9,067 nt of DNA from Candidatus Subteraquimicrobium carltonvillense (GCA_002339355.1 DDKQ01000057.1:1113-10179); one strand, 5' to 3'. Shown: positions 1-7,353, counted from the first letter of the stretch. Numbers and translations: made by a program. The notes: a model not told the origin generated them from the letters alone.

Positions 1-245
1 AAATTTTTTACCTCTATAACTTCCTTCCTCGATAAAACCTCTCTTACATCGGGATAACCCATGTTCCCCCAGACCGCTACCGTCTTCGTGATCCCGTTTA
101 ATAACTTCAACACGCCCACTTTAACCAAGTCCCCTGCATGTAGGAGGAGATCGACATCTCTGAAGTGATTTCCCAGCAGTGCCTTTAATTCCTCAAGATC
201 TTCCGAACTTTGAACGTGTGTATCGGCGACAACTCCGATCTTCAC
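1..245 (-). CDS. YfcE/MJ0936-type metallophosphoesterase, N-terminal part
   Basis: This is the first 81 codons of a calcineurin-like metallophosphoesterase; the C-terminal part lies beyond the left edge. Visible metal-site motifs are DTH (residues 8-10), HAGD (36-39) and GN (60-61) followed by MGYPD, which fits the small YfcE/MJ0936 family of phosphodiesterases with a binuclear metal centre. The start is GTG: an in-frame TAG lies two codons upstream, and a GAGGGAG Shine-Dalgarno sequence sits seven bases before it. The GTG shares the four bases GTGA with the lon stop codon, so translation is probably coupled to lon on one mRNA. The physiological substrate cannot be told. The family call is solid for the visible part; integrity of the rest is unknown. 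Confidence 0.85.
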   Translation of the reverse strand, partial: MKIGVVADTHVQSSEDLEELKALLGNHFRDVDLLLHAGDLVKVGVLKLLNGITKTVAVWGNMGYPDVREVLSRKEVIEVKN

Positions 246-2632
246 TGTCTAACTCCCTCTTTAACCTCCTCCCGACCATACGGTCGCCTCATTCCCTCCG
301 TCACAAGAGCCATTTTTAGCACCTCATCCATATGTTCAGCAAAGATACACTTTAAACCTTTAAGAACATGCTCTGGCACCAGCTCTAAATCCTTCTCATT
401 ATCCTTTGGAAGGATGACTTCCTTCAGCCCGGCCCTGTGGGCTGCAAGTATCTTCTCTTTTATGCCTCCCACCGGAAGGACATGGCCTCTCAAAGTAATC
501 TCACCGGTCATGCCCACATCCTTTCTCGCCGCTTGCTTGGTTAAAGCCGAAACGAGAGCGGTGGCCATGGTGATTCCAGCGGATGGACCATCCTTTGGAA
601 TTGCTCCAGCGGGGACGTGGATGTGGATATCGTATTTGTCGTAGAAATCTCCCTCTATTTTAAGAGCTGAAGCTCTGGAGCGGATGTAACTTACAGCCGC
701 TTGGGCCGATTCACGCATTATCTCTCCCAAATGGCCGGTTAGGATCAGCTTGCCCTTGCCCTTCATGATGGTGGCTTCCACGGACATGACATCTCCACCC
801 ACTTCTGTCCAGGCTAAAGCGGTGGCCACACCTATCTCATCCTTTTGCTCCGCCACCCCATATCTGAACTGAGGGGGCCCTAAGAATTCTTGAAGATTCC
901 TCGCGGTGACTTTAACCTCCTCCTCTTTACCTTCCACCACCGATCGGGCTACCTGACGACAGATAGCGGCTATTTTTCTTTCCAGATTCCTCACTCCAGC
1001 CTCACGAGTATGCTCCCTGATTATCTTACGCAGGGCATCTTCGCTTATCTCTAATTGCTCCTTAGTCAATCCATGCGCTTCCAATTGTTTCGGAATGAGG
1101 AACAGCTCGGCGATCTTGACCTTTTCTTCCTCGGTGTAACCGGGAAAGTGAATTACCTCCATTCGATCCCGAAGGGCTGGGGGGATGGTATCCAAAATGT
1201 TTGCCGTGGTTATGAACATGACATTGGATAAATCGAAGGAAACCTCCAGATAGTGGTCGCTGAAAGCAAAATTCTGCTCGGGATCCAAAACTTCAAGTAG
1301 GGCAGCGGAGGGATCTCCTCTAAAGTCGGCTCCTATCTTATCTATCTCATCTATCATGAAAACGGGATTTTTCGTTCCCGCCTGGCAGATTGTTTGAATT
1401 ATCCTTCCTGGTAAAGCACCTACATAAGTGCGTCTATGTCCCCTTATCTCAGCTTCGTCTCGAACTCCGCCAAGGGATATGCGAATGAACTTTCTCCCCA
1501 ATGACCTAGCAATGGATCTTCCAATGGATGTCTTCCCCGTTCCGGGAGGACCTACAAAGCACAGGATGGGACCTTTCATCTTCCTCGATAACTTATGGAC
1601 GGCTAAATATTCCAAGACCCTTTCCTTAGCCTTTTCTAATCCGTAGTGATCCTCGTCCAAGATTTTCGCCGCCTCATGAAGGTCAAGTTTCTCCCGATCC
1701 TCCCTGGACCAAGGGATGTTGATTAACCAATCCAGATATGTACGGACGACGGAAATCTCGGCTGAGCCCGGTGGCATCATCTCCAATCTGTCAACTTCCT
1801 TAAGAGCCTTTTTCTCAACCTCTGAAGGCATTTTGGCCTCTCTTATCTTTGCCTTTAACTCTTCTATCTCCGCGGTTCGTTCATCGAGTACCCCAAGTTC
1901 CTTCTGAATGGCTTTAAGTTGCTCCCTCAGGAGGTATTCCTTTTGCGTCTTGCCCATTTGCTCTTTCACCCTGGATTGAATCTTGCTCCCAATCTCCAAT
2001 ATCTCAATCTCCCTATTTAAAAAGCCTCCGATCTTCTGCAGTCGATCCCTGGCATCCATCGCCTCCAATATTTGTTGTTTCTCCTCGGTTTTAAGGTTTA
2101 AATGAAAAGCAATAAAATCTCCCAGCCTACCAGGTTCATCTATATTGAAGGCGGCCAATAGGACTTCTTGAGGTGTGGGCTTCCCCAGTCGGGCACATTT
2201 CTCAAACTGGGAAACCAAACTCCTCATGAGGGCCTCGATTTCAAGGGTTTTTTCCTCCGGTTCCTTTAAAACTTCGATTTTTACCTTGAAGAAGGGGTCC
2301 GTTTGCAGAAATTCCCTTATTTTAACCCTCGTTAGCCCCTCCACCAGGGCTTTGGCGGTCCCATCGGGAAGTTTGAGCTCCTGCATGATGGTGGCGACAC
2401 AGCCCACTCCATACAGGTCCGTGGTTTCCGGCTCCTGTATTTCTGCCTTCTTCTGAGCCGCGAGTACAATAAAACGATCGCTTTTCATGGACTCTTCCAA
2501 AGCCTTTATGGATCTCTCTCGCCCCACGAAGAGGGGGATCACTAAATTTGGAAAGATGACCATATCTCTCAGGGCAATTAGAGGAAGCTCCTCTGGAATT
2601 TTAAATTTTTCTTTGGGCATGTCTCCCACCAT
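242..2632 (-). CDS. lon: ATP-dependent protease Lon (LonA type)
   Basis: Cytosolic ATP-dependent serine protease that degrades misfolded and some regulatory proteins as a ring-shaped oligomer. In numbering from the TTG at 2647, the order is: N-terminal LON substrate-binding domain (about 20-205), coiled-coil region (about 210-300), AAA+ module with Walker A GPPGTGKT (366-373) and Walker B VFMIDEID (429-436), then the Lon protease domain with catalytic Ser689 in PKDGPSAG and Lys732 in GGIKEK. The Ser-Lys distance of 43 residues equals that of E. coli Lon (Ser679/Lys722). I chose the ATG at 2632 (796 aa; subtract 5 from these positions) over the TTG at 2647, because AAAGGAAGG lies just upstream and the TTG would lie at or next to the predicted transcription start. 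No membrane segments, so this is LonA rather than archaeal LonB. It appears intact. It is first in a minus-strand operon with the metallophosphoesterase. Confidence 0.97.
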   Translation of the reverse strand: MVGDMPKEKFKIPEELPLIALRDMVIFPNLVIPLFVGRERSIKALEESMKSDRFIVLAAQKKAEIQEPETTDLYGVGCVATIMQELKLPDGTAKALVEGLTRVKIREFLQTDPFFKVKIEVLKEPEEKTLEIEALMRSLVSQFEKCARLGKPTPQEVLLAAFNIDEPGRLGDFIAFHLNLKTEEKQQILEAMDARDRLQKIGGFLNREIEILEIGSKIQSRVKEQMGKTQKEYLLREQLKAIQKELGVLDERTAEIEELKAKIREAKMPSEVEKKALKEVDRLEMMPPGSAEISVVRTYLDWLINIPWSREDREKLDLHEAAKILDEDHYGLEKAKERVLEYLAVHKLSRKMKGPILCFVGPPGTGKTSIGRSIARSLGRKFIRISLGGVRDEAEIRGHRRTYVGALPGRIIQTICQAGTKNPVFMIDEIDKIGADFRGDPSAALLEVLDPEQNFAFSDHYLEVSFDLSNVMFITTANILDTIPPALRDRMEVIHFPGYTEEEKVKIAELFLIPKQLEAHGLTKEQLEISEDALRKIIREHTREAGVRNLERKIAAICRQVARSVVEGKEEEVKVTARNLQEFLGPPQFRYGVAEQKDEIGVATALAWTEVGGDVMSVEATIMKGKGKLILTGHLGEIMRESAQAAVSYIRSRASALKIEGDFYDKYDIHIHVPAGAIPKDGPSAGITMATALVSALTKQAARKDVGMTGEITLRGHVLPVGGIKEKILAAHRAGLKEVILPKDNEKDLELVPEHVLKGLKCIFAEHMDEVLKMALVTEGMRRPYGREEVKEGVRQ

Positions 2633-2644
2633 TATCCTTCCTTT

Positions 2645-2680
2645 CAATGTACATTGTAGTCTTTTAAGACGAGTTGTAAA
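2645..2680 (-). promoter_or_regulatory. lon promoter with two adjacent palindromes
   Basis: Read on the minus strand, a -35 box TTTACA (2680-2675) is followed by a 16-base spacer and a -10 box TACAAT (2658-2653), a good sigma-70-type match. Transcription would start near 2646, about 14 bases before the lon ATG. The spacer holds the inverted repeat GTCTT-AA-AAGAC (2659-2670), and the perfect 12-bp palindrome CAATGTACATTG (2645-2656) overlaps the -10 box and start site, so either could be an operator. Neither the CIRCE element nor the HspR HAIR element is seen. The promoter is a pattern match; the operator role is inferred. Confidence 0.55.
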
Positions 2681-2776
2681 TCTAACGTTCTTAAAGATTT
2701 CTGCAGATCACCTTGAAATTCCTTTTGAAGACCAAAAACACTTTATTAAAGGATTCATTTCTGCTTTCATAGAATT

Positions 2777-2782
2777 TATAAG
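2777..2782 (+). promoter_or_regulatory. possible -10 box for the GH57-like gene
   Basis: TATAAG lies 22 bases upstream of the GTG start at 2805 in AT-rich DNA. The -35 region at the right distance (TTCATT, 2754-2759) is a poor match. The assignment is weak and rests mainly on the divergent layout with lon, which requires a rightward promoter in this 172-bp gap. Confidence 0.25.
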
Positions 2783-2804
2783 TATTAAAAATGGAGAAGC
2801 TGCC

Positions 2805-4826
2805 GTGAACCTGAGATTTAATGTATTACGCCTGTTACCTCTACTATTAATTTTAATTTTCTTGCCTTATCCGTCAAACCAGTCTTCGAGTGAGCCTCCT
2901 CAAATCTCCATGCAACTAACCTTCGATAAACCATATTTTTCACCCAGTGAATATTTCAGCATGACTACGACGATTCTCAACAATTCCAATTCACCCATAA
3001 AAAGAACGAAGCTTACATTAACACTTTATAGAGAACAAACGCCCACAAAACCCAAAAGGGTTGTCCTCGAACAGAGGTTTTACGTTCCTCCCCTTGATCC
3101 AGGTAAAATTGCTCAATTTAAGCTTAGCAAAAAAGCTTCCAATTTAAAAATCGGCGAGGGAGCTCATCCGGTTAAGGCCATTTTGGCCCAAAGAGGAACG
3201 ATTCTCGCGGAGAAGGAAACCGCCCTCGTATTGGTGGATCCAAAACCGGTGCCTCCTCTACTAGTTGTTATAATCTGGAACCTCCATGATAGAGTCCATT
3301 ACGAGCCCAATGGTATTTTCATGGATCAGCAAATCCAGGTCGACTGCAGTACAAATCCGCAAAACCCGGGCATTTATTTCCAGCATCTTTCCGCCCTGGC
3401 TCAACATCCAAATGTCCAAGTGAACTTGAATTTTACCCCCGTCCTCGTCGAGCAAATTCTCAATATAAGTGACGGTTATAAATTCAAAAAGAACGGCAAG
3501 AAAAAAGCCATGCCAGAGACTTCCCAAGAGGCGAGAGATGCCGAAGAAATTTTGAAGGGATACGAACGGATCATAAAAAATAAACAGGTCGAATTGATCC
3601 CCGCTCCCTATGCCTATCCCGCCCTTTCCGATGTTGCCAAGAGAGGATGGAACGATGATGGATTAATCCAAATTGAAAAAGGAAAGGAGATTCTCTCCGA
3701 AGCCTTTAACCTCCCTCCAGAAAATCTTAAATCGGTTTATCCTCCGGATTTGAGTTTGAGTGAGGATTCCTTATATTATCTGGCCCGTAGTGGCGCTGAA
3801 TATTCCGTGCTTGATGAGCGCTTTTTAATGGACATTCCCACAGTGGAGGGAGATGTCCACAAGTCCTATCGCGTCCAAGATAGAGCGGGTAATCGATTGA
3901 CCATCTTCTTTACTGATGGTACAGCCACCAAAACCTTGGTAGAGTTCAAAGATGAGGAGTGCGCAACCCAGAGACTCATTGGTGTACTTGCTCAAACCTA
4001 CCTTAAACAACCCGAAATCCAGCAGGTCGTGGTCATCGCTCCAAAAGATAGATATTGGAGACCCACGCAGACATTACTGGAAATGTTATATTCCAAGTTG
4101 GAACAAACGCCCTGGATTAGGACAACAACCCTGAGCACAGCCGCACAGTTAGTTCCCCCCTCAACTCAGCCACTCATATTGGCCGGTGGAGATGGTGAGG
4201 AAAGTTACATCAAGCTCAACTATTATCGGAAGATCGAAAAGTCACGGGAGTTCTTAAATCTCTTCTCCAAGATGGTATTGGAGGATAATCCCCTCAAAGA
4301 AAAATTCCTTAATCTTCTCCTCATCGCTCAAAGCAGCGATTGGATGGAAATCCAAAGGAATCCGCAGCTTGTAAATTATGGATTGGATTTCGCAAAGACA
4401 TTGCAAAGAAGGATTGAATCTGAGTTGGCAAAGATGAAGATACCTAAAAGACAGGTGGTCACCTTAACCTCACGAACAGGCAAGGTCCCCATACCCATCT
4501 ATAATGATACTGACTATATTGTAAGAGTTCTCATCATCGTGAGAGGAGAAGATTTCTCCTTCCCCGCCGGTAATAAAAAGATGGTGAGCTTAAAACCAAA
4601 GGAAAATTTATTCACATTCCCAGTCATCGCAAAGACCACTGGTTCATCCGCCATCGAAGCAGCGATTCACGTCGGCGACAAAGAAATAGAAAAATCCACC
4701 ATAATCGTAAAAAGCACCTATTTTACCAGAACGTTCATTTTCATCCTCATAACCCTTTTGCTTCTGGGAACACTCTTAACCCTGTTGGGACGGTTCATTA
4801 AGCTTAAGAAAAAAATCGAAAGATAA
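2805..4826 (+). CDS. exported, membrane-anchored GH57-like / DUF6049-like protein
   Basis: Predicted 673-aa protein. Residues 1-28 form a signal peptide (short basic start, LLPLLLILIFL core), with no lipobox cysteine. Residues about 33-145 look like a beta-sandwich of Ig/CARDB type. Residues about 150-460 resemble the GH57/GH38 alpha-beta barrel: WNLHD (158-162), LNFTPVLVEQI (208-218), IPAPYAYPAL (265-274), and YPPDLSLSED (312-321) followed by ARSGAEYSVLDE. A helical stretch follows, then a second beta domain (about 550-635), a transmembrane segment (642-662) and a basic tail KLKKKIER. The bulk should therefore lie outside the cell, anchored at the C-terminus. This order matches actinobacterial DUF6049 proteins, which are encoded near murJ and trxBA. 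I chose the GTG at 2805 because GGAG lies eight bases upstream and the signal peptide starts there; the frame stays open further back only inside lon. Substrate and enzymatic activity are unknown. Confidence 0.8.
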   Translation: MNLRFNVLRLLPLLLILIFLPYPSNQSSSEPPQISMQLTFDKPYFSPSEYFSMTTTILNNSNSPIKRTKLTLTLYREQTPTKPKRVVLEQRFYVPPLDPGKIAQFKLSKKASNLKIGEGAHPVKAILAQRGTILAEKETALVLVDPKPVPPLLVVIIWNLHDRVHYEPNGIFMDQQIQVDCSTNPQNPGIYFQHLSALAQHPNVQVNLNFTPVLVEQILNISDGYKFKKNGKKKAMPETSQEARDAEEILKGYERIIKNKQVELIPAPYAYPALSDVAKRGWNDDGLIQIEKGKEILSEAFNLPPENLKSVYPPDLSLSEDSLYYLARSGAEYSVLDERFLMDIPTVEGDVHKSYRVQDRAGNRLTIFFTDGTATKTLVEFKDEECATQRLIGVLAQTYLKQPEIQQVVVIAPKDRYWRPTQTLLEMLYSKLEQTPWIRTTTLSTAAQLVPPSTQPLILAGGDGEESYIKLNYYRKIEKSREFLNLFSKMVLEDNPLKEKFLNLLLIAQSSDWMEIQRNPQLVNYGLDFAKTLQRRIESELAKMKIPKRQVVTLTSRTGKVPIPIYNDTDYIVRVLIIVRGEDFSFPAGNKKMVSLKPKENLFTFPVIAKTTGSSAIEAAIHVGDKEIEKSTIIVKSTYFTRTFIFILITLLLLGTLLTLLGRFIKLKKKIER

Positions 4827-5186
4827 ATGAGAGATATCTTTGGCACCTTTGTCAAAATTGGGTTTATCTTCCTCATCGCCGTAGTCATCATCAACGATCT
4901 TGGCGCCATTGCCATGACTTATTGGCAGGCATCGGATTTCGCTCAAGTTGTGGCAGATGCCGCGGTTTCTTCCTACAAAGCTTCCCATACATGGGATGCA
5001 GCCTTGGATGCGGCCAAAGAGGTCGCTTCCCACAGAGGGGTAAAGCTCACCGACTTCAAAGTGAACGAGGATAGGGTCACGGTGTCCATCGAAGTTCCAC
5101 CAAAAAGAACATTGATCATTCATCGGATAAAATCCTTGACGCCCCATCTTTCAGCATCCGCCACCGCGAGCGCATCGGTCCGGTAA
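4827..5186 (+). CDS. single-pass membrane protein, TadE-like
   Basis: Predicted 119-aa protein whose ATG abuts the TAA of the preceding gene with no gap, so the two are almost certainly co-translated; there is no strong Shine-Dalgarno sequence of its own. Residues about 10-30 form one hydrophobic segment. It is followed by an Ala-rich amphipathic helix (about 35-68: ASDFAQVVADAAVSSYKAS, then AALDAAKEVAS), a short beta-like region with alternating pattern (VTVSIEVPP, 84-92), and a tail rich in Ala and Ser. This layout resembles TadE/TadG-type pilus-assembly pseudopilins, but the N-terminal signature is loose and no other tad gene is in the window. It may instead be a dedicated partner of the GH57-like protein. 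Function unassigned. Confidence 0.7.
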   Translation: MRDIFGTFVKIGFIFLIAVVIINDLGAIAMTYWQASDFAQVVADAAVSSYKASHTWDAALDAAKEVASHRGVKLTDFKVNEDRVTVSIEVPPKRTLIIHRIKSLTPHLSASATASASVR

Positions 5187-5229
5187 AGCCCACGGGTTTT
5201 AAAACTATAGCCACAAATCGTGGAAAGTT

Positions 5230-5235
5230 TATAAT
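5230..5235 (+). promoter_or_regulatory. possible -10 box of the trxB-trxA transcript
   Basis: A perfect TATAAT lies about 110 bases upstream of the trxB start. The -35 region at 17 bases (ATAGCC) is poor and no extended TG motif is present. The 158-bp gap after the TadE-like gene is the natural site for a new promoter, which is the main reason for the call. Confidence 0.35.
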
Positions 5236-5259
5236 AGGTATAAGTAATTTTGGGGTTAT

Positions 5260-5323
5260 GAGACATGGGTCATGAGATAGAAAATGGCATGGAACACGAG
5301 AATATACCCTTGGCCCATGACTC
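5260..5323 (+). repeat. small inverted and direct repeats upstream of trxB
   Basis: GAGACATGGGTC (5260-5271) and GGCCCATGACTC (5312-5323) are imperfect inverted copies (10 of 12 paired) about 40 bases apart. Between them CATGGAACACGAG (5289-5301) repeats CATGGGTCATGAG (5264-5276) directly with 10 of 13 identities. They fill the trxB leader. They could be a regulatory hairpin, a binding-site array, or remnants of a dispersed repeat; the sequence does not decide. Confidence 0.4.
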
Positions 5324-5344
5324 TTGACCTGGAAGGTGGGGAAT

Positions 5345-6292
5345 TTGAATAAAGAAATTTACGACGCCATGATAATTGGAGGAGGCCCCGCCGGTCTGAC
5401 TTCGGGTATCTACATGGCCAGATCGATGGTTAAAACACTGCTCATCGAGAAGGAAACATTGGGGGGACAGGCTTTAACCACGGACCTCATCGAGAACTAT
5501 CCGGGATTTCCCAAAGGAATTTCCGGTCTTAAGCTCATGCAACTGATGGAGGAGCAGGCACAACACTTCGGATTAGACATAGCACTACCTTGTGAGGCAA
5601 TTTCCATCGAGAAACAGAATAGATTAAAGAAGGTCATCACGAGCAGGGGTGATTATCTCACAAAAGTGATAATAATAGCCACGGGAGCTCATCCCGCAAA
5701 ACTCAACATTCCAAGAGAAAAAGAACTCCAAGGTAAAGGGGTCTCTTATTGTGCCACTTGCGACGGACCTCTTTTTAAAGATAAGGTCGTTTTAGTGGTC
5801 GGTGGTGGAGATGCAGCCGTTGAAGAAGCACTGCTTTTATCAAAATTTGCTTCAAAAGTCATTGTGGTTCACCGTCGTGACGAGCTCAGGGCAACCCAGA
5901 TCCTGCAAGATCGAGCCTTCAAGAATCCAAAGATAGAATTCCTCTGGAATTCAAATGTGAAGGAAATTTTGGGAAGAACCAAGGTGGAAGGAGTGATTGT
6001 TCGCGATAAAACAAGCAGGGAGCTCAGAAAAATTCCAGTTGCTGGTATATTTGTTTACATCGGGACCATTCCCAATAGCAATTTTGTCAAAAATATTTTG
6101 CATCTCGACGAAAAAGGATACATAATAACCGATGAGAAACTCGAAACTTCAGTGGAGGGTATATTCGCCGCAGGCGATGTCAGGAAAAGTCCTCTTAAAC
6201 AGGTGACGACAGCCGTAGGAGAAGGTGCTCTCGCTGCAATTTCGGCTCAAAAATATGTCGAGCAAAACTTTAGTAAAGGAAGTGAAAGATAG
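5345..6292 (+). CDS. trxB: thioredoxin reductase (NADPH)
   Basis: Cytosolic flavoprotein that passes electrons from NADPH through FAD and a CxxC disulfide to thioredoxin. The 315-aa length is normal for the low-molecular-weight class. Motifs in order: FAD-binding GGGPAG (12-17), redox-active CATC (136-139) inside YCATCDG, NAD(P)H-binding GGGDAA (153-158), HRRDELR (176-182), whose arginines fit NADPH preference, and the second FAD motif AAGDV (275-279). I chose the TTG at 5345 because GGTGG precedes it by five bases and MNKEIYDAMIIGGG matches the usual short N-terminus; the frame is open to a TTG at 5324 that has no Shine-Dalgarno sequence. trxA follows after 14 bases, so the pair is an operon. 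An annotation as ferredoxin-flavin TrxR is less likely given the HRR motif. Confidence 0.95.
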   Translation: MNKEIYDAMIIGGGPAGLTSGIYMARSMVKTLLIEKETLGGQALTTDLIENYPGFPKGISGLKLMQLMEEQAQHFGLDIALPCEAISIEKQNRLKKVITSRGDYLTKVIIIATGAHPAKLNIPREKELQGKGVSYCATCDGPLFKDKVVLVVGGGDAAVEEALLLSKFASKVIVVHRRDELRATQILQDRAFKNPKIEFLWNSNVKEILGRTKVEGVIVRDKTSRELRKIPVAGIFVYIGTIPNSNFVKNILHLDEKGYIITDEKLETSVEGIFAAGDVRKSPLKQVTTAVGEGALAAISAQKYVEQNFSKGSER

Positions 6293-6306
6293 GAAAGGAG
6301 ATTAAT

Positions 6307-6633
6307 ATGGGCGGGAAAGTCATCCATTTAAACGACGATAATTTCAAAGAAGAGGTTCTAAAATCGAACATCTCTGTCCTCGTGGATTTCTGGGCTGCCT
6401 GGTGTGGTCCTTGTAGAATTATTGCGCCCATTCTTGATGAAATAGCTGGAGAGTATGTGGGGAAAATAAAGGTAACTAAATTAAATGTGGATGATAATCC
6501 AAACACAGCTGCACAATATGATATCCTGAGCATCCCCACCCTTATCCTATTTAAAAACGGAGAAGTGCAGAAAAAATTGGTGGGTGCTCTGCCTAAAAAG
6601 AAAATTATCGATGAACTTTCACCTTGGCTCTAA
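6307..6633 (+). CDS. trxA: thioredoxin
   Basis: Classical 108-aa cytosolic thioredoxin and disulfide reductant for many enzymes. The active site WCGPC has cysteines at residues 33 and 36, preceded by VDFWAAW; the cis-proline loop IPT has Pro77; the buried Asp of VDFW (Asp27) is present. A strong AAAGGAG Shine-Dalgarno sequence lies six bases before the ATG. It is directly downstream of trxB, its presumed reductase. The following DUF3842 gene is 51 bases away, so these redox genes may be co-transcribed with the nickel-related genes. Confidence 0.97.
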   Translation: MGGKVIHLNDDNFKEEVLKSNISVLVDFWAAWCGPCRIIAPILDEIAGEYVGKIKVTKLNVDDNPNTAAQYDILSIPTLILFKNGEVQKKLVGALPKKKIIDELSPWL

Positions 6634-6641
6634 TAACAAAA

Positions 6642-6667
6642 AGGGATATCCCCGTAGACTTATCCCT
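6642..6667 (+). other. inverted repeat between trxA and the DUF3842 gene
   Basis: AGGGATA (6642-6648) and TATCCCT (6661-6667) form a seven-base stem with a 12-base loop. The left arm is also part of the perfect palindrome GGGATATCCC (6643-6652). There is no U-tract, so it is not a standard terminator. It could be an operator, a partial terminator or an RNA processing hairpin. Confidence 0.35.
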
Positions 6668-6684
6668 CGCGAATGGAGGACATT

Positions 6685-7119
6685 ATGACCATAGTGGTTA
6701 TCGATGGAATGGGTGGGAGCATTGGACATCAGATAGTCACCCGCTTGCGGGAAAATGTACCGGAGGCTGAGATAGTGGTTTTGGGGACGAATGCCATTGC
6801 CACGAGTAACATGATGAAGGCCGGCGCCAACCGAGGTGCTACGGGAGAAAATGCGGTAAAGCTCTCCGTAAACAACGCCGACATCATCATCGGATCGATT
6901 TCGGTAGTGATCCCAGATTCTATGATGGGAGAACTTACTCCGGGCATGGCCGAGGCTATCGCTGCCTCGCCCGCCCAGAAGATTCTACTACCCTTAAGCC
7001 ACCCCCATATCGACTTGATTGGAGTCACTCACCTACCCCTACCACATTTAATGGACGAGGCCATGGCCTTGGTGAGGAAAAAACTTGGTCTACCACAGGA
7101 GGTCAAAGAAGATGTGTGA
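6685..7119 (+). CDS. DUF3842 family protein
   Basis: Predicted 144-aa soluble protein recognised as DUF3842, a family of unknown function common in anaerobes. The N-terminus MTIVVIDGMGGSIG has a Rossmann-like beta strand and glycine-rich loop (residues 8-14), which suggests nucleotide or cofactor binding. Other conserved-looking blocks are GTNAIAT (34-40), GANRGATGENA (47-57), NADIIIG (64-70) and MGELTP (81-86), and His106 and His108 lie in the strand after KILLPL. I chose the ATG at 6685 because GGAGG lies five bases before it; the ATG at 6673 would place that Shine-Dalgarno sequence inside the gene. It overlaps cooT by eight bases, so the two are translationally coupled. Its pairing with cooT suggests a role in nickel-enzyme physiology, which is inference. 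Confidence 0.85.
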   Translation: MTIVVIDGMGGSIGHQIVTRLRENVPEAEIVVLGTNAIATSNMMKAGANRGATGENAVKLSVNNADIIIGSISVVIPDSMMGELTPGMAEAIAASPAQKILLPLSHPHIDLIGVTHLPLPHLMDEAMALVRKKLGLPQEVKEDV

Positions 7120-7315
7120 AGCAAAGGTTTATATGGAAAAAGAGGGGAATCTCGTAGAATTCATGGAAAATGTGATCACCATAAAGCCCGAAAGGGATAA
7201 ATTGCTACTGGTGGATCTCTTTGGTGAACAAAAATTCGTGGAAGCCGATGTAAAGGAGATCAAATTCCTCGATCATAAAGTAATCCTCACCGAAAGGGAA
7301 AAACAACAAAAATAA
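7112..7315 (+). CDS. cooT: CooT-family nickel-binding protein
   Basis: A 67-aa protein matching the CooT family of small homodimeric nickel-binding proteins, first known from the carbon monoxide dehydrogenase cluster of Rhodospirillum rubrum, where Cys2 is a Ni(II) ligand. Here the start MCEAKVYMEKEG carries Cys2, and the family blocks LLLVDLFGEQK (31-41) and LDHKVILT (53-60) are present. I chose the ATG at 7112 over the ATG at 7085 because only this start puts cysteine at position 2, gives the normal family length, and has GGAGG nine bases upstream. It overlaps the DUF3842 gene by eight bases. Expected role: holding or delivering nickel for CODH/ACS or a related enzyme. No CODH gene is in the window. 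Confidence 0.88.
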   Translation: MCEAKVYMEKEGNLVEFMENVITIKPERDKLLLVDLFGEQKFVEADVKEIKFLDHKVILTEREKQQK

Positions 7316-7347
7316 GTTTAAGCAGGATTTTCCAAAAGTTTATAGAA

Positions 7348-7353
7348 TATAAT
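7348..7353 (+). promoter_or_regulatory. possible -10 box before the structured leader
   Basis: A perfect TATAAT in a strongly AT-rich stretch after cooT. Transcription would start near 7360, just before the hairpin at 7361-7385. The -35 region at 17 bases (GGATTT) is poor, so an activator or read-through from upstream may matter. Confidence 0.4.

Noticed and set aside
210..644. Plus-strand open frame of 144 codons at the left end
   Set aside because: It lies antisense to lon and the metallophosphoesterase start, has no ribosome site and no recognisable domain; the minus-strand genes explain the region.
2487..2804. Upstream extension of the GH57-like gene into lon
   Set aside because: The extra 106 codons are antisense to lon and the lon promoter, and would bury the clear signal peptide that starts at the GTG at 2805.
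2633..2804. CIRCE or HspR (HAIR) heat-shock operator before lon
   Set aside because: Neither TTAGCACTC-N9-GAGTGCTAA nor CTTGAGT-N7-ACTCAAG occurs in the intergenic region.
4776..5147. Minus-strand open frame of 123 codons opposite the TadE-like gene
   Set aside because: Antisense shadow; composition and lack of a ribosome site do not support it, while the plus-strand frame abuts its neighbour and has a membrane segment.
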